NCBI GenBank assembly: GCA_021730945.1
Contig: JAKFYH010000029.1
Coordinates: 1 to 64,000, forward strand
Reading direction: 5' to 3'
Source: Acidobacteriota bacterium
GTDB lineage: Bacteria > Acidobacteriota > Vicinamibacteria > Vicinamibacterales > UBA2999
DNA: 64,000 bases
The notes under the pieces are model-generated. The model searched no databases and had not been told where the DNA came from. It saw only the letters and a program-made list of their open reading frames with translations. This document shows, one piece after another, positions 63,951 to 64,000 of the stretch. The first letter of the stretch is position 1. Every line of letters starts with the position of its first letter. The translations under genes and the position numbers were made by a program.

Positions 63951-64000
63951 AAAGCCCAGTAAATCCGGGGCAAATCACGGATCGTGACTGTGGCCTGGCC
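63951..64000. other. Upstream region at the window edge
   Basis: The last 50 bases hold no complete gene. They should contain the rest of the promoter for the thiolase operon; the edge of the window prevents further description. Confidence 0.4.

Overview
The window is a high-GC chromosomal segment, densely packed with genes. It most likely comes from an Acidobacteriota bacterium, and the class Vicinamibacteria is my best guess. The case rests on family content: a secreted protein of the acidobacterial VWFA-related type, three DUF4159 proteins in a MoxR/DUF58/BatA/DUF4175 operon, a YpdA-type thiol reductase, and intergenic spacers full of short dispersed repeats. There are no rRNA, tRNA, CRISPR, phage or transposase genes. 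The taxonomic call is inference, because no marker gene such as rRNA is present.

Layout. 1-2924 (minus): pyruvate dehydrogenase E1 (aceE) followed by the cut-off lipoyl domain of E2. 3226-8669: a membrane protein, an orphan Cache/PAS/GAF sensor, and two DUF2157-type membrane proteins. The latter are translationally coupled to a threonine dehydratase and a glycerophosphodiesterase (8654-10473). 10492-14870 (plus): a small membrane protein, a ChlI-like AAA+ ATPase with its VWA partner, and a Lon-N domain protein. 14871-15503 is gene-free and rich in hairpins. 15504-29426 (minus): an S1-domain protein and a large envelope-type operon (VWA/GATase-like, DUF4159, MoxR, DUF58, BatA/VWA, DUF4175, DUF4159, DUF4159). 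29489-35763: PhzF, branched-chain aminotransferase, YpdA, VWFA-TPR. 35906-41692: amino-acid and amine metabolism (class III aminotransferase, M20 hydrolase, SDR, agmatinase-like ureohydrolase, class I aminotransferase). 41799-43430: secreted TPR protein. 43679-45757: a large radical SAM protein resembling the tetraether-lipid synthase (Tes/MJ0619) family. 45837-48225: DUF485/symporter pair and a VTT-domain protein. 48254-55546: glycosyltransferases, an ACC-synthase-like aminotransferase, acyltransferase, hydrolase, a short CoA-transferase-like protein and a group II decarboxylase. 55533-59503: secreted protein, folE, TPR protein, hybrid histidine kinase. 59496-63918 (minus): two thiolases, a LeuB-type dehydrogenase and 3-hydroxyacyl-CoA dehydrogenase, preceded by a GAACGTTC palindrome.

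Two themes stand out. The first is the Tes-like radical SAM enzyme, a candidate for making membrane-spanning lipids. The second is the unusual load of short repeats: a 9-bp ATCTGCGTC-type repeat, an 18-bp GTGCCCTCCCGACAAGAA repeat, REP-like palindromes and several others. Some of these run into genes, where they encode a signal peptide, an internal linker, a C-terminal tail and an in-frame insertion.
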